64,000 bases of DNA, taken from the NCBI RefSeq assembly GCF_014196625.1, contig NZ_JACIDZ010000001.1, forward strand, positions 558,001 to 622,000. Reading direction: 5' to 3'. Position 1 is the stretch's first letter. Every line of letters starts with the position of its first letter. Source of the DNA: Martelella radicis. GTDB taxonomy: Bacteria > Pseudomonadota > Alphaproteobacteria > Rhizobiales > Rhizobiaceae. This document shows positions 26,929 through 35,382 of this stretch, piece by piece. A model generated the notes under the pieces. The model searched no databases. It was given only the letters and a program-made list of their open reading frames with translations, and had not been told where the DNA came from. Made by a program: the position numbers and the translations under genes.

Positions 26929-28200
26929 TCATGCAGATGCCTGCCGCATCTCGCGTGCGTGGATGCCGAGCATCATCAATGCAGGCCACAGAAGATAGGC
27001 CTCGATCTCGATATTCTCACCAAACGTCAGGACGATCATAACGAAGACGATCGAGAGCGGCAGGCGGCCGCGCGGATGGCGCACGCAATCGACCAGCACG
27101 ATGAAGGTCTGTGCGAGAAGCGGGACCAGCATGGCCAGAAAGCCTGTCAGGCCTTTCACGAACAGCAGGCCATACCAGGTGTGATGGGTACCTATAGGCA
27201 TGTATTCCACGATATGCGGCCCGGGCTGCACGGTGCCATGCCCGAACCAGTAGGCTTCCGACCAGCGTTCATAGGCGATGCGCTGCAGGGCCTCGCGCAC
27301 GCGCGTGCTGTCGGCGCGAGCGTTCTTGAAAGCATAGATGCCACCCTGGATCATAGTGAATGCAGCGCCGCCGAAAATCGCCATCAGCGTCGCGAAGGCT
27401 GCCGCCATCCGCCATGCATAGACCTTGGCGACCAACGGCAGCATGCGCGGCCCGACGGTGCAGACCACGACTCCGACGAGGCTCATGCGCGATTTGGTCA
27501 GCACGATCATGGCAAGGCCGGCGACGATACCGCAGGTCTTCCAGAAAGGCTGCTTTTCTTCGAGCGCGAAGGCGACCATGACAATGCCAAGCAGGCCGGC
27601 AAAGGGCGACCAGGGCGCGTAGAACTGCCAGCGCGGCGTCCAGCTCGATGGATCGAGCGTGTAGAAATAGACCGAGAAATATTCAGGACCCGGACCGCCG
27701 ACCGCTTTCAGCGGTGAGACGAAAATCCGCTCCGGCAGGCCGATATAGGGAGCGGCAAACATCACCGGCAACAGGATCAGCGTCCACAGTCCGACAACGC
27801 ACTGACCACGCACGATCACCTCGCGACGGACCTGAAGAACAGCACCGGCCAGCGGAAAAAGCGCCAGCAGCGCCCAGCCCTTGGCCCAGCCGATGCTCGA
27901 TTTGATGGTCTGCTTGAGGCCGAGACCCCACTGCAAATGCCCTCCCCAGAGCGCCACCAGCATGACCAGCATGCCCGCGACCCACAGCCAGACGACGAAG
28001 GGCACCGGCCCCGCCGGTCTCAGCGACGGCCTGAGCGCCGGCCCGAAATAGAGCGCGATCACGGCAAGCGCGAACAACGACCAGCCCAGAACCGGCCCGA
28101 CCACGTAGAGCGCGCCGAAGGCATAGAAGAGCCAGGTGAAGACCAGAGTCTTGTAGACAATGGTCTCCGGGATGTTACGGGGCCTGAACGACTGGTTCAT
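26929..28200 (-). CDS. O-antigen ligase/Wzy-like polysaccharide polymerase membrane protein
   Basis: Integral membrane protein of 423 residues with about ten to twelve hydrophobic segments, among them LVFTWLFYAFGALYVVGPVL near 18-38. A long loop from about residue 290 holds the conserved-looking YWFGHGTVQPGPHIVEYMPIGTHHTWYG, similar to the Wzy_C/WaaL periplasmic loop with its histidine. It probably polymerises or ligates the repeat unit at the periplasmic face. ATG 28200 lies one base after the stop of the chain-length gene, so the two are cotranscribed; longer in-frame readings would overlap that gene. Confidence 0.85.
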   Translation of the reverse strand: MNQSFRPRNIPETIVYKTLVFTWLFYAFGALYVVGPVLGWSLFALAVIALYFGPALRPSLRPAGPVPFVVWLWVAGMLVMLVALWGGHLQWGLGLKQTIKSSIGWAKGWALLALFPLAGAVLQVRREVIVRGQCVVGLWTLILLPVMFAAPYIGLPERIFVSPLKAVGGPGPEYFSVYFYTLDPSSWTPRWQFYAPWSPFAGLLGIVMVAFALEEKQPFWKTCGIVAGLAMIVLTKSRMSLVGVVVCTVGPRMLPLVAKVYAWRMAAAFATLMAIFGGAAFTMIQGGIYAFKNARADSTRVREALQRIAYERWSEAYWFGHGTVQPGPHIVEYMPIGTHHTWYGLLFVKGLTGFLAMLVPLLAQTFIVLVDCVRHPRGRLPLSIVFVMIVLTFGENIEIEAYLLWPALMMLGIHAREMRQASA

Positions 28201-28201
28201 C

Positions 28202-29746
28202 TTAACTGCCTTCGGTAAAGAGACGAACGGCCCGGCCGAGGATCGGCTGACGGATCCAGGCGAGAAGCAGGCTGAAGAGCGCGAATGCGCTTCCGGCAAT
28301 GCCGCCAGCAATGGCGATCTTGATGTTCGGCGAGGTCGGCGCGTAATCGATAGACGGAGCGCTGACGACCTGAACCATCGGATAGGACGCAAAGATATCC
28401 GACTTTGCGGTATTGATGCGGGCAAGCGCGGAGGCAAAGACAGCTTCGGCCACTTTGTATTCGCGCTTGAGCGCATCAAGTCTGGCGGCTGCATCCGAAA
28501 GGTTGCGAACCCGTGCTTCACCGCGCGCAAGCGTAGCCTGTTTCGCAGCGATTTCGGCCGAAAGGCCGCGGGCCTCGGCGTCAAGGGTCACCAGACTGGA
28601 CAACAGTCCCGCCCGCTGACCATCGGCAAGCGCATCCACCTCGCCTGCCAGTTCCAGCGTATCGAATCCGGCCAGGATGACCCCACGGCTCGAAAGCCGG
28701 TCACGCAGTCCGCTGACGCGGTTGTTTGCGCCGACGATCTTGGGATGTTTCGGACCGAAATTGACCGCAAGCCTGGCAAGCTCGGCATTGTCGCGCGCCA
28801 GATTGTCGGCAAGCGTCACATATTGCGGGTCGGCGCGCAGCTTGAGGATGATGGCCGCAATCTCGGGCGTTGTTTCCAGCGTCCGGCTGAGGCTCCCGAT
28901 CCGCTCATGCAGTTCGTCCAGTCTTGCCTCACTTGATGCGATCTCGAGTTGCAGGTCCTCATTGTCGGCGATGATCGCGTCATATTGTTCGTTGGACTTC
29001 AAACCGCTGTCATGCTGCAGGTCGGCGATCGCCTTGCGGGCATCGTCGACCTTGGCCTGATAGGCGTCGATCGCGTTGACCACCGAGCTTTCGCGGCGGA
29101 GGATTTCGTCGTTGCGCAGCGTATCGAGTTCAACCAGAAAGGCGTCCAGCAGCGCCTTGTTGCGATCGCGCGCTTCTTCCGGCGACGGGCCCTTGAGGGC
29201 AATCTGGATGAAGCTCGTCTGGTCGAGGAGCTTGATGCGCGGCTTGCCGAAAGCGGAGGATTCCTGGCCAAGCGCCTCCGCGGCGCGCTCAAGCACCTGC
29301 GGAGAAGACAGCAGGCTCTGATAGGTTACGGTCGGGCTGAGCGTCGAGCTGGAATAGGCCGAATTCGCCGACGACGACGCCTGGCCGATGTCGGAGAGGT
29401 TGATCGAGGTCGAAGCGCCGGCGCCCGGCAGGATCAGCGCCATATCCGAGGAAAAGGTCAGCGGCGCATAACGGACGTAGGAGATCACCGGCGCCCAGAT
29501 AGCGGCAAGCATGATTGCGCCGAGCAGGATGTAGCGCGGCAGACGGCCGGAATCGTCCGGCTTGCCGCCGCTGGCAACGCGCCACAGGCTGACCCGGCCG
29601 CCACGGCTCAAGTGAAGAAAACGCGGAAGGTAGAAAAGGGTGCGCAAGGCCGCCTTCGCGCCCCGTCCCAGCCAGAAAACCGGCTTCAACAGGCGCGATA
29701 CGCGGCCCGACTTGTACGCATTGCTTTCGAATTCGCTGGTCTTCAT
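28202..29746 (-). CDS. Polysaccharide chain-length/co-polymerase protein (Wzz/GumC type)
   Basis: Inner-membrane co-polymerase of 514 residues. A first helix at about 80-100 (YILLGAIMLAAIWAPVISYV) is followed by a large periplasmic part with coiled-coil stretches (about 200-410) containing ARLDELHERIGSLSRTLET, and a second helix near 480-500 (IAIAGGIAGSAFALFSLLLAW). No C-terminal tyrosine-kinase domain is present, so it is a GumC-like member rather than a full Wzc. ATG 29746 follows a GGGGGACCG stretch. It lies upstream of the polymerase and is preceded by a 16-bp box shared with other promoters of the cluster. It sets chain length with the polymerase and Wza. Confidence 0.9.
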   Translation of the reverse strand: MKTSEFESNAYKSGRVSRLLKPVFWLGRGAKAALRTLFYLPRFLHLSRGGRVSLWRVASGGKPDDSGRLPRYILLGAIMLAAIWAPVISYVRYAPLTFSSDMALILPGAGASTSINLSDIGQASSSANSAYSSSTLSPTVTYQSLLSSPQVLERAAEALGQESSAFGKPRIKLLDQTSFIQIALKGPSPEEARDRNKALLDAFLVELDTLRNDEILRRESSVVNAIDAYQAKVDDARKAIADLQHDSGLKSNEQYDAIIADNEDLQLEIASSEARLDELHERIGSLSRTLETTPEIAAIILKLRADPQYVTLADNLARDNAELARLAVNFGPKHPKIVGANNRVSGLRDRLSSRGVILAGFDTLELAGEVDALADGQRAGLLSSLVTLDAEARGLSAEIAAKQATLARGEARVRNLSDAAARLDALKREYKVAEAVFASALARINTAKSDIFASYPMVQVVSAPSIDYAPTSPNIKIAIAGGIAGSAFALFSLLLAWIRQPILGRAVRLFTEGS

Positions 29747-29844
29747 CAAACGGTCCCCCGGTTCGAGTTCGCGTTTTTTATAAAGACTGGCTGTCCTTTC
29801 GATCCGACACGATGGCACAGCGGCGCGCCCTTTCGCGACAACCG

Positions 29845-29860
29845 CTAGCCTTTCGGATAG
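29845..29860. promoter_or_regulatory. Cluster box A, upstream of the chain-length gene
   Basis: CTAGCCTTTCGGATAG matches box C (CTATCCTTTCGTATAG, 32155-32170) at 14 of 16 positions. It lies 4 bp after the response-regulator stop, in the presumed promoter of the chain-length/polymerase pair. Two more CCTTTCG cores occur nearby at 29795-29801 and 29829-29835. Confidence 0.6.
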
Positions 29861-29863
29861 TTC

Positions 29864-30478
29864 TCAGAACAAACCGGCATTCTTGGCAATCATCGCCGCC
29901 ATGGTGCGGTTGCGCGCGTCGAGCTTGCGGCACAGTGTCTTGACGTGAAGCTTGACGGTAACCTCCTGCAGGTCGAGCGTCCGCGCGATCTCCTTGTTGG
30001 AATGACCTTCAACCAACCCCTTCAGCACTTCCATCTCGCGCCTGGTGAGCTTTTCCTCGAGCGGATGCGTGGTCTTTTCTTCCTTCTCGGTCATGAATTG
30101 GACCGGCGCATACTGCTCTCCCGCCGCCATGAACCGCACGGCGTGGATCAGCGATTTCGCCGGGAGGCTCTTCGGCAGAAAACCGGCGGCCCCGGAAGCG
30201 AGCGCCTCCTCCGCCACATCACGCGAGGCCGTGCCGGAGAGGATCGCGACCGGACTGCCGAAATTGAGGTCCTTTGCCTTTGCCAGCCCGTCGAGGCCGT
30301 TCATACCCGGCATGGAGTAATCGAGCAGAACCAGGTCGAAAGGGCCTTCCCTGTTCATAAGGTCGGCGGCGCCTTCAAAGTCCGCGGCCGCGGAGATGCG
30401 CAGTCCCGGTTCGTTCGACAGGAAGGCGCATATGGTGTCGCGCACCAGTTCGTGATCGTCCGCAATCAGTATCTTCAT
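29864..30478 (-). CDS. LuxR/NarL-type response regulator
   Basis: A 204-residue response regulator. The receiver has Asp7/Asp8, the phospho-acceptor Asp53 in LLDYSMPGMNG and Lys103 in FLPKSLPAKS. The C-terminal LuxR-type DNA-binding domain is LTRREMEVLKGLVEGHSNKEIARTLDL near 142-170. It probably receives phosphate from the hybrid kinase with HPt domain at 32775, because no other kinase lies in the cluster. It is placed between promoters that carry a common 16-bp box, so it is a strong candidate for the protein binding those boxes. It is transcribed divergently from the glycosyltransferase fusion. Confidence 0.92.
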   Translation of the reverse strand: MKILIADDHELVRDTICAFLSNEPGLRISAAADFEGAADLMNREGPFDLVLLDYSMPGMNGLDGLAKAKDLNFGSPVAILSGTASRDVAEEALASGAAGFLPKSLPAKSLIHAVRFMAAGEQYAPVQFMTEKEEKTTHPLEEKLTRREMEVLKGLVEGHSNKEIARTLDLQEVTVKLHVKTLCRKLDARNRTMAAMIAKNAGLF

Positions 30479-30594
30479 GAGCTTCCTCTTCTCATGATCA
30501 TCGCCGCAAATTTCACCAATAACTCAAAAAGCGGTGCCTCGCCACCATCGCCAGGCGTGATTGTAACCTGAGGGACAGGCAGAAGCGCCGGGTC

Positions 30595-30630
30595 CTGCCC
30601 TTCGGATAGGCGCGCTATCCGAAAGCGGAG
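30595..30630. promoter_or_regulatory. Cluster box B, double inverted copy in divergent promoter
   Basis: TTCGGATAG (30601-30609) and CTATCCGAA (30615-30623) are perfect inverted 9-bp repeats separated by GCGCG. Each carries the right half of box A. Extended, the left copy reads CTGCCCTTCGGATAG and the right copy, in reverse, CTCCGCTTTCGGATAG. They sit between the response regulator and the fusion glycosyltransferase, suggesting dimer binding and autoregulation. Confidence 0.62.
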
Positions 30631-30755
30631 CATGACGTTTCGGCGGTGCAGATGCCTATTCTTCCAGAAGCCCGCCCTCGCCTTCCTCGATAAGGCGCGC
30701 GGCAAGCCCATTCGACATCTTCCTCCCAACAGCAACACGCATGATGGAGAGGCAG

Positions 30756-32111
30756 ATGGCCGCTTTCAAAACAGTTTCCCTTTTCGGACTTCCGATTGTC
30801 AGCGCTTCGCAGCACGCGGCCGTCACCGGCCTGCTCGAAGCGCCTCAGGAAAAGCGCACCGCCGCATTCCTGAACGCCCATTGCATGAACACCCACAAGG
30901 ATGATGCGTCCTATCGCTGGGCCGTGAGCAAGGCGGATTACCTCCTGCCCGACGGCTCCGGCATGAAACTTGCCGCCAGGCTGCAGAAAAAGAGTTTCGA
31001 GGCCAATCTCAATGGCACCGATCTCTTTGTACCCCTCTGCCAAGAAGCAGCACGGCTTGGCCGCTCGATCTTTTTCTTCGGCAGCCAGGATGGCGTGGCG
31101 GACGCTGCGGCCAACCGCGCCTGCGAACTCGCGCCCGGCCTGAAGATCGCCGGCACCCGCCACGGCTTTTTCGCCAAGGACGACGAGGCCGACATCATTG
31201 ACGCGATCAACCGATCCGGCGCCGATATCGTGCTCGTCGCGCTCGGCGTGCCGCTTCAGGATGTCTGGATCGCCCGTAACCGCCACAAGCTGAATGCCGG
31301 CCTTGTCATGGGCGTCGGCGCGCAATTCGATTTCTTTTCCGGTCGCGTCACCCGTGCCCCCGTCATCTTCCGCAAGGCCGGATGCGAATGGGTCTGGCGC
31401 CTGATGATGGAGCCACGCCGGATGGCCAAGCGCTACCTTGTCGGCAATTTCCGTTTCGTCTTCAATGCCTGGCGCGAGGCCCGTGCCGTGCGTGCCGGCG
31501 CGCCGGCGGCAACGCCGGTGCGCGGCAAGCGTCTGCTCGATATCGCGGTTGCCTCTTCGGCGCTCCTTATGCTCTCTCCGCTGATGGCGAGCACAGCGCT
31601 CGCGGTTGCAGCGACATCGCGCGGTCCCGTGTTCTTCCGCCAGACCCGCATCGGCGAGAACGGCAAACCCTTCACCATGCTGAAGTTCCGCTCCATGTAC
31701 CGCGATGCGGAAGCGCGGCGTGCGGCTCTGCTTGAGACCAGCGACCGCGAGGGCATCTGCTTCAAGTCGCGCACGGACCCTCGCATTACGCCGGTCGGTC
31801 GGATCATGCGCAGGCTCTCGATCGACGAACTGCCACAGATCATCAATGTGCTGAAAGGCGACATGTCGATCGTCGGACCGCGTCCGGCGCTGCCGCAGGA
31901 AGTCGCTGCCTATGCGCCGGAGGCCATGTCACGGCTGGGCGCGAAACCCGGAATCACCGGCCTCTGGCAGGTTTCCGGTCGCGCGGAGATCGGCTTCGAC
32001 CGCATGCTGGAAATGGACAACGCCTATATTCGCTCGCGCAGCATCGTGCTGGATCTAACCATCATCGCGCTCACGGCGCGGGCGGTCTTCTCCGGGCGCG
32101 GAGCCTATTGA
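30756..32111 (+). CDS. Fusion of WecG/TagA-type glycosyltransferase and initiating sugar transferase
   Basis: A 451-residue two-domain protein. The N-terminal half (about 20-210) is a WecG/TagA/CpsF glycosyltransferase (AAFLNAHCMNTHKDD, YLLPDGSGM, LVALGVPLQDVWI, GVGAQFDFFSGRVTRAP). The C-terminal half (about 255-451) is a bacterial sugar transferase of the WcaJ/PssA type, with one hydrophobic stretch and the conserved FFRQTRIGENGKPFTMLKFRSM, RRLSIDELPQIINVLKGDMS and GITGLWQVSGR motifs. The fusion couples attachment of the first sugar phosphate to undecaprenyl phosphate with the next transfer. ATG 30756 has GAGAGG just upstream; ATG 30741 and 30744 also fit. It is preceded by box B. Confidence 0.92.
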   Translation: MAAFKTVSLFGLPIVSASQHAAVTGLLEAPQEKRTAAFLNAHCMNTHKDDASYRWAVSKADYLLPDGSGMKLAARLQKKSFEANLNGTDLFVPLCQEAARLGRSIFFFGSQDGVADAAANRACELAPGLKIAGTRHGFFAKDDEADIIDAINRSGADIVLVALGVPLQDVWIARNRHKLNAGLVMGVGAQFDFFSGRVTRAPVIFRKAGCEWVWRLMMEPRRMAKRYLVGNFRFVFNAWREARAVRAGAPAATPVRGKRLLDIAVASSALLMLSPLMASTALAVAATSRGPVFFRQTRIGENGKPFTMLKFRSMYRDAEARRAALLETSDREGICFKSRTDPRITPVGRIMRRLSIDELPQIINVLKGDMSIVGPRPALPQEVAAYAPEAMSRLGAKPGITGLWQVSGRAEIGFDRMLEMDNAYIRSRSIVLDLTIIALTARAVFSGRGAY

Positions 32112-32154
32112 GACGCATTGATTGAGGATCGGCACAGGCGAAAACACCGCCGAC

Positions 32155-32170
32155 CTATCCTTTCGTATAG
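32155..32170. promoter_or_regulatory. Cluster box C, upstream of the periplasmic/kinase pair
   Basis: CTATCCTTTCGTATAG has imperfect dyad symmetry (CTAT...ATAG). It lies 44 bp after the fusion glycosyltransferase and 88 bp before the periplasmic protein gene. Box D matches it at 15 of 16 positions in reverse orientation. Confidence 0.65.
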
Positions 32171-32257
32171 TCCGGCAACCCATGTTTGCTCATTTCGGGC
32201 AGGGCATATCGGATAATATCCTGTCAATCCGCACGCCTTTCGAGAAGGTAGATGACC

Positions 32258-32770
32258 ATGAACCGACAATTACTTCTTCTTTCCGCAGCAATCTCGTTCC
32301 TGTTTGCGGCATCCGTCTCCGCCGAGGGTTTGCCAGTGCCAGAAGGCAACGTCATATTGACGGTCTCCGGCAAGATCGGCGTTGCCAACAGCGCTGACGC
32401 TACCGCCTCCTTCGACCTTGCCATGCTGGACGCCATGCCTCAAACCAGCTTTGAGACGGCGACGATCTGGACCGAAGGCGTTGCTCGGTATTCGGGCGTC
32501 GAACTGGCTGTACTGCTCGATGCCGTCGACGCCGACGGCAGCCAATTGCTGATGACGGCGCTCAACGACTATGCGATCGAACTCCCTGCACGCGATGCAG
32601 TGCCCGGCGGACCCATTCTCGCAACGCGGGTTGACGGCAAGCCGCTGTCCGTGCGCGACAAGGGCCCGATCTGGGTGATCTATCCGTTCGATGACAAGCC
32701 CGCCTACAAGACAGAAGTGGTCTATTCGCGTAGCATATGGCAGTTGAAGTCGATCGAAGTGGAAGAATGA
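32258..32770 (+). CDS. Periplasmic molybdopterin-fold protein, putative sensor partner
   Basis: A 170-residue exported protein with a signal peptide (LLLLSAAISFLFAASVSA). The mature part resembles the oxidoreductase molybdopterin-binding fold: ILTVSGKIG, SFDLAMLDAMP, WTEGVARYSGVELAVLLDAV and a terminal KGPIWVIYPFDD. It contains no cysteine at all, so the cysteine ligand used by sulfite oxidase-type enzymes is missing and catalysis is unlikely. It ends 4 bp before the hybrid kinase, and paired genes of this sort suggest that it senses a ligand or the envelope state for the kinase. ATG 32258 is preferred for its spacing from AGAAGG; ATG 32252 is an alternative. Confidence 0.75.
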   Translation: MNRQLLLLSAAISFLFAASVSAEGLPVPEGNVILTVSGKIGVANSADATASFDLAMLDAMPQTSFETATIWTEGVARYSGVELAVLLDAVDADGSQLLMTALNDYAIELPARDAVPGGPILATRVDGKPLSVRDKGPIWVIYPFDDKPAYKTEVVYSRSIWQLKSIEVEE

Positions 32771-32774
32771 CGGG

Positions 32775-35372
32775 ATGCAACGACAGGCCGGCATAGGCAC
32801 CGACGCCCGAAAGCCACGTGACTGGAAGGCCGTCTATGTCGCTGCCGGCCTTTTCCTGCTGGCGGTGATGCTCGTACTGAGTCTTCTCGCCGCACAGCTC
32901 ATACAGGAGCTGTCCCGGCTCAGATCCGCTTCGACAGACAACGTCCAGTGGTCGATGGCGCAGACCCAGGTCGAACTGCTGGTGCTCGAGACCGCCGTCG
33001 ACGACGCCATTCACAACGAAACGCCCGAAATGCTGGACGAGGTGCGCCAGCGTTTCGACATCTTCTATAGCCGTATCGACACGCTGCGGAGCGGTTCGGT
33101 CTTCAGCAACGTCACCCAGGAAGCGGAGACCCGGCAGATCCTCAACCGGATCATGGATACGCTCAACCGGGCTATACCTCTGATCGACGGCCCCGACAGC
33201 GCGCTTGGCGACGCCCTACCCGCGTTCGAAAAGACGCTCGGCTCAATGCGCCAGGATGTCCGGGAAATCACGCTTGCGGGCGTTCGCCTCCTGGCCGAGC
33301 AGTCCGATCAGGACAGGCAGGCATTCTCGAGCCTGCTTCTGCGCACCGGCCTCGTGACCGCGGGCGTCATGGCCGCCATGTTTCTTGCGCTGTTTCTCGC
33401 CGTCTGGCAGTTCCGCATCGCGCGGCTTCGAACCGAGGACCTGCAGACACAGAACCTGCTATACAAAAGTGCGATCAACGCCTCCCTGGAGGCTATCATC
33501 GTTTCCGACGAAAACGGCCGCATCCTCGATTTCAATCCCGCGGCCGAGCAATTGTTCGGCTACAAGCGCGAGCATGCCATCGGCGTCAACGCGGAAAAGC
33601 TCATCATTCCGAAGGAGGATCTGCAGCTTCACCGCGAGAGGCGCGTCCAGTTCATCGAGCAGTTCCATGGCAATGAAAGCAATCTTTCCGGGCGGCTGGA
33701 GATCAACGCCATGCGCGCCAGTGGCGAGGTTTTTCCGGCGGAGGTCTCCGTCGGCCTCACCCGGCGCGGCGAAGGCCGTATCATCGTCACCTATATGCGC
33801 GATATTTCCGAACGAAAACGCGCCCAGCAAAATCTGACGCAGGCCCGCGATGACGCGGTGGCGACGGCCAAGGCGAAATCCGACTTTCTCGCCGTGATGA
33901 GCCACGAAATGCGCACGCCGCTTAACGGCGTCATGGGCTTGCTCGACATGCTGAGCGAGACCCGGCTGACCCGCAAGCAGCGCGACTATGTCGAGACCGC
34001 CATTTCCTCGGGCGAAATCCTGCAGAACCATATCGACGACGTTCTCAATGTCACCCGCATCGAAGCGGGCGTAACGCGGCTCAACCCCGTCCGTTTCGAG
34101 ATTGCGCCGCTTCTGACCGAGCTGAAGAAGATGAACGATCCGGCGGCGCGAAGGCGCGGCAACACGATCGAAACGGAAACCGCTGCGGGCGCAACGTTCT
34201 GCGACCAGGATCGTCACGGCCTGCGCCAGGTGCTGATCAACCTCGTCGGCAATGCCGTGAAATTCACCGAAAACGGAACCATCGTCCTCAAGGCAGCGCC
34301 CCATGGCGAAGACGGGTGGATCGAGTTTACCGTCAGCGATACCGGCATCGGAATCAGTCAGGAAGACGCCAGGCGGATCTTCGATGATTTCGTCATGCTC
34401 GACCCGTCCTATAAACGCACCGCCCCCGGCTCCGGCCTGGGGCTCGGGATTTCGCGCCGTCTCGTCGATCTGATGGGCGGCGAGATCGGGGTTGAAAGCG
34501 AACCCGGCAAGGGCAGCCGCTTCTATCTTCGCCTGCCGCCGCTGGAGGTATCGGAGCACAAGCCGGCTGAAGCCGAGCGCTCCGAAGCGGTCACTCCGGT
34601 CGTCGCACAGGCGAACCTTTCCGTCCTGCTCGTGGAGGACAATGAGACAAACCGCTTCGTCGCCCGCGAGATGCTGAAGAAACACGGCTGCCGGATTACC
34701 GAGGCCCATGACGGCATTGAAGGCGTGGAGAAGGCAGCGGGCGAGCGCTTCGATGTGATCTTCATGGATGTCAGCATGCCGCGTCTCGACGGGATTGGCG
34801 CGACACGGGCAATCCGCGAGAGCGAGGGGCTTTCCCGCGACACACCGATTATCGGCCTGACGGCACATGCGCTGCCCGACGAGCGACGCAGGCTCGAAGA
34901 AGCCGGCATGGTGGATTGTATCGTCAAGCCGCTCAGAAGCGCAAAGGTGCGCGAAGTCATAGGCGGGCTGTTGCTCGAAAGATCAGTTTCGAATGACAGT
35001 TCATCCGACACAGACGCGGCCGAAGACGATCCCGGCCTCATCGACCACGAGACATTGGCCGACCTGACGGAGGCGCTGCCGCCGGAGCTTTTCGAACGCC
35101 AACTTGGACGGTTCAAGACCGAACTGGCCGAATCGAGGGCGCGGTTCTGCGGCGCGGCCGATCAACCCGTCGATCTTGATGAGCTTGCAGCCTGCGCCCA
35201 CAAAATGGCCGGCTCTGCTGCCGTTTTCGGTGCCATCGCCCTGCGTGTTGCACTGCTTGATGTCGAATCGGCGGCAAAACACGGCGCGCGCGAGCAACTT
35301 TCTCCCCTGTGCGACACCGCAAGCCAAACCGCGCAGAAGACGCTTCAAGCGCTTTCGGACCTCACAGCCTGA
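32775..35372 (+). CDS. Hybrid sensor histidine kinase with PAS, receiver and HPt domains
   Basis: An 865-residue membrane kinase. Helices at about 18-40 and 185-212 flank a periplasmic domain of about 145 residues. A PAS domain (about 230-345, AINASLEAIIVSDENGRILDFN) follows. The dimerisation/phospho-acceptor domain has His377 in MSHEMRTPLNG, and the ATPase domain has LINLVGNAVKF, DTGIGIS and GLGLGIS motifs. A receiver with Asp665 in FMDVSMPRLDG and an HPt domain with His809 in AHKMAGSAAVFG complete a His-Asp-His relay, needing an external regulator, plausibly the one at 29864. It starts 4 bp after the periplasmic protein gene. Stop is convergent with the Wza gene, 10 bp apart. Confidence 0.92.
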   Translation: MQRQAGIGTDARKPRDWKAVYVAAGLFLLAVMLVLSLLAAQLIQELSRLRSASTDNVQWSMAQTQVELLVLETAVDDAIHNETPEMLDEVRQRFDIFYSRIDTLRSGSVFSNVTQEAETRQILNRIMDTLNRAIPLIDGPDSALGDALPAFEKTLGSMRQDVREITLAGVRLLAEQSDQDRQAFSSLLLRTGLVTAGVMAAMFLALFLAVWQFRIARLRTEDLQTQNLLYKSAINASLEAIIVSDENGRILDFNPAAEQLFGYKREHAIGVNAEKLIIPKEDLQLHRERRVQFIEQFHGNESNLSGRLEINAMRASGEVFPAEVSVGLTRRGEGRIIVTYMRDISERKRAQQNLTQARDDAVATAKAKSDFLAVMSHEMRTPLNGVMGLLDMLSETRLTRKQRDYVETAISSGEILQNHIDDVLNVTRIEAGVTRLNPVRFEIAPLLTELKKMNDPAARRRGNTIETETAAGATFCDQDRHGLRQVLINLVGNAVKFTENGTIVLKAAPHGEDGWIEFTVSDTGIGISQEDARRIFDDFVMLDPSYKRTAPGSGLGLGISRRLVDLMGGEIGVESEPGKGSRFYLRLPPLEVSEHKPAEAERSEAVTPVVAQANLSVLLVEDNETNRFVAREMLKKHGCRITEAHDGIEGVEKAAGERFDVIFMDVSMPRLDGIGATRAIRESEGLSRDTPIIGLTAHALPDERRRLEEAGMVDCIVKPLRSAKVREVIGGLLLERSVSNDSSSDTDAAEDDPGLIDHETLADLTEALPPELFERQLGRFKTELAESRARFCGAADQPVDLDELAACAHKMAGSAAVFGAIALRVALLDVESAAKHGAREQLSPLCDTASQTAQKTLQALSDLTA

Positions 35373-35382
35373 CTGCAAGGGA

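Noticed and set aside
29791-29806. CTGTCCTTTCGATCCG as a further regulatory box
   Set aside because: Only the left half matches the cluster box (11 of 16); the right half lacks ATAG, so it is mentioned only as a core repeat.
33459-34868. Minus-strand open frame of 469 residues inside the hybrid kinase
   Set aside because: It is opposite the kinase catalytic domains and has no recognisable family.
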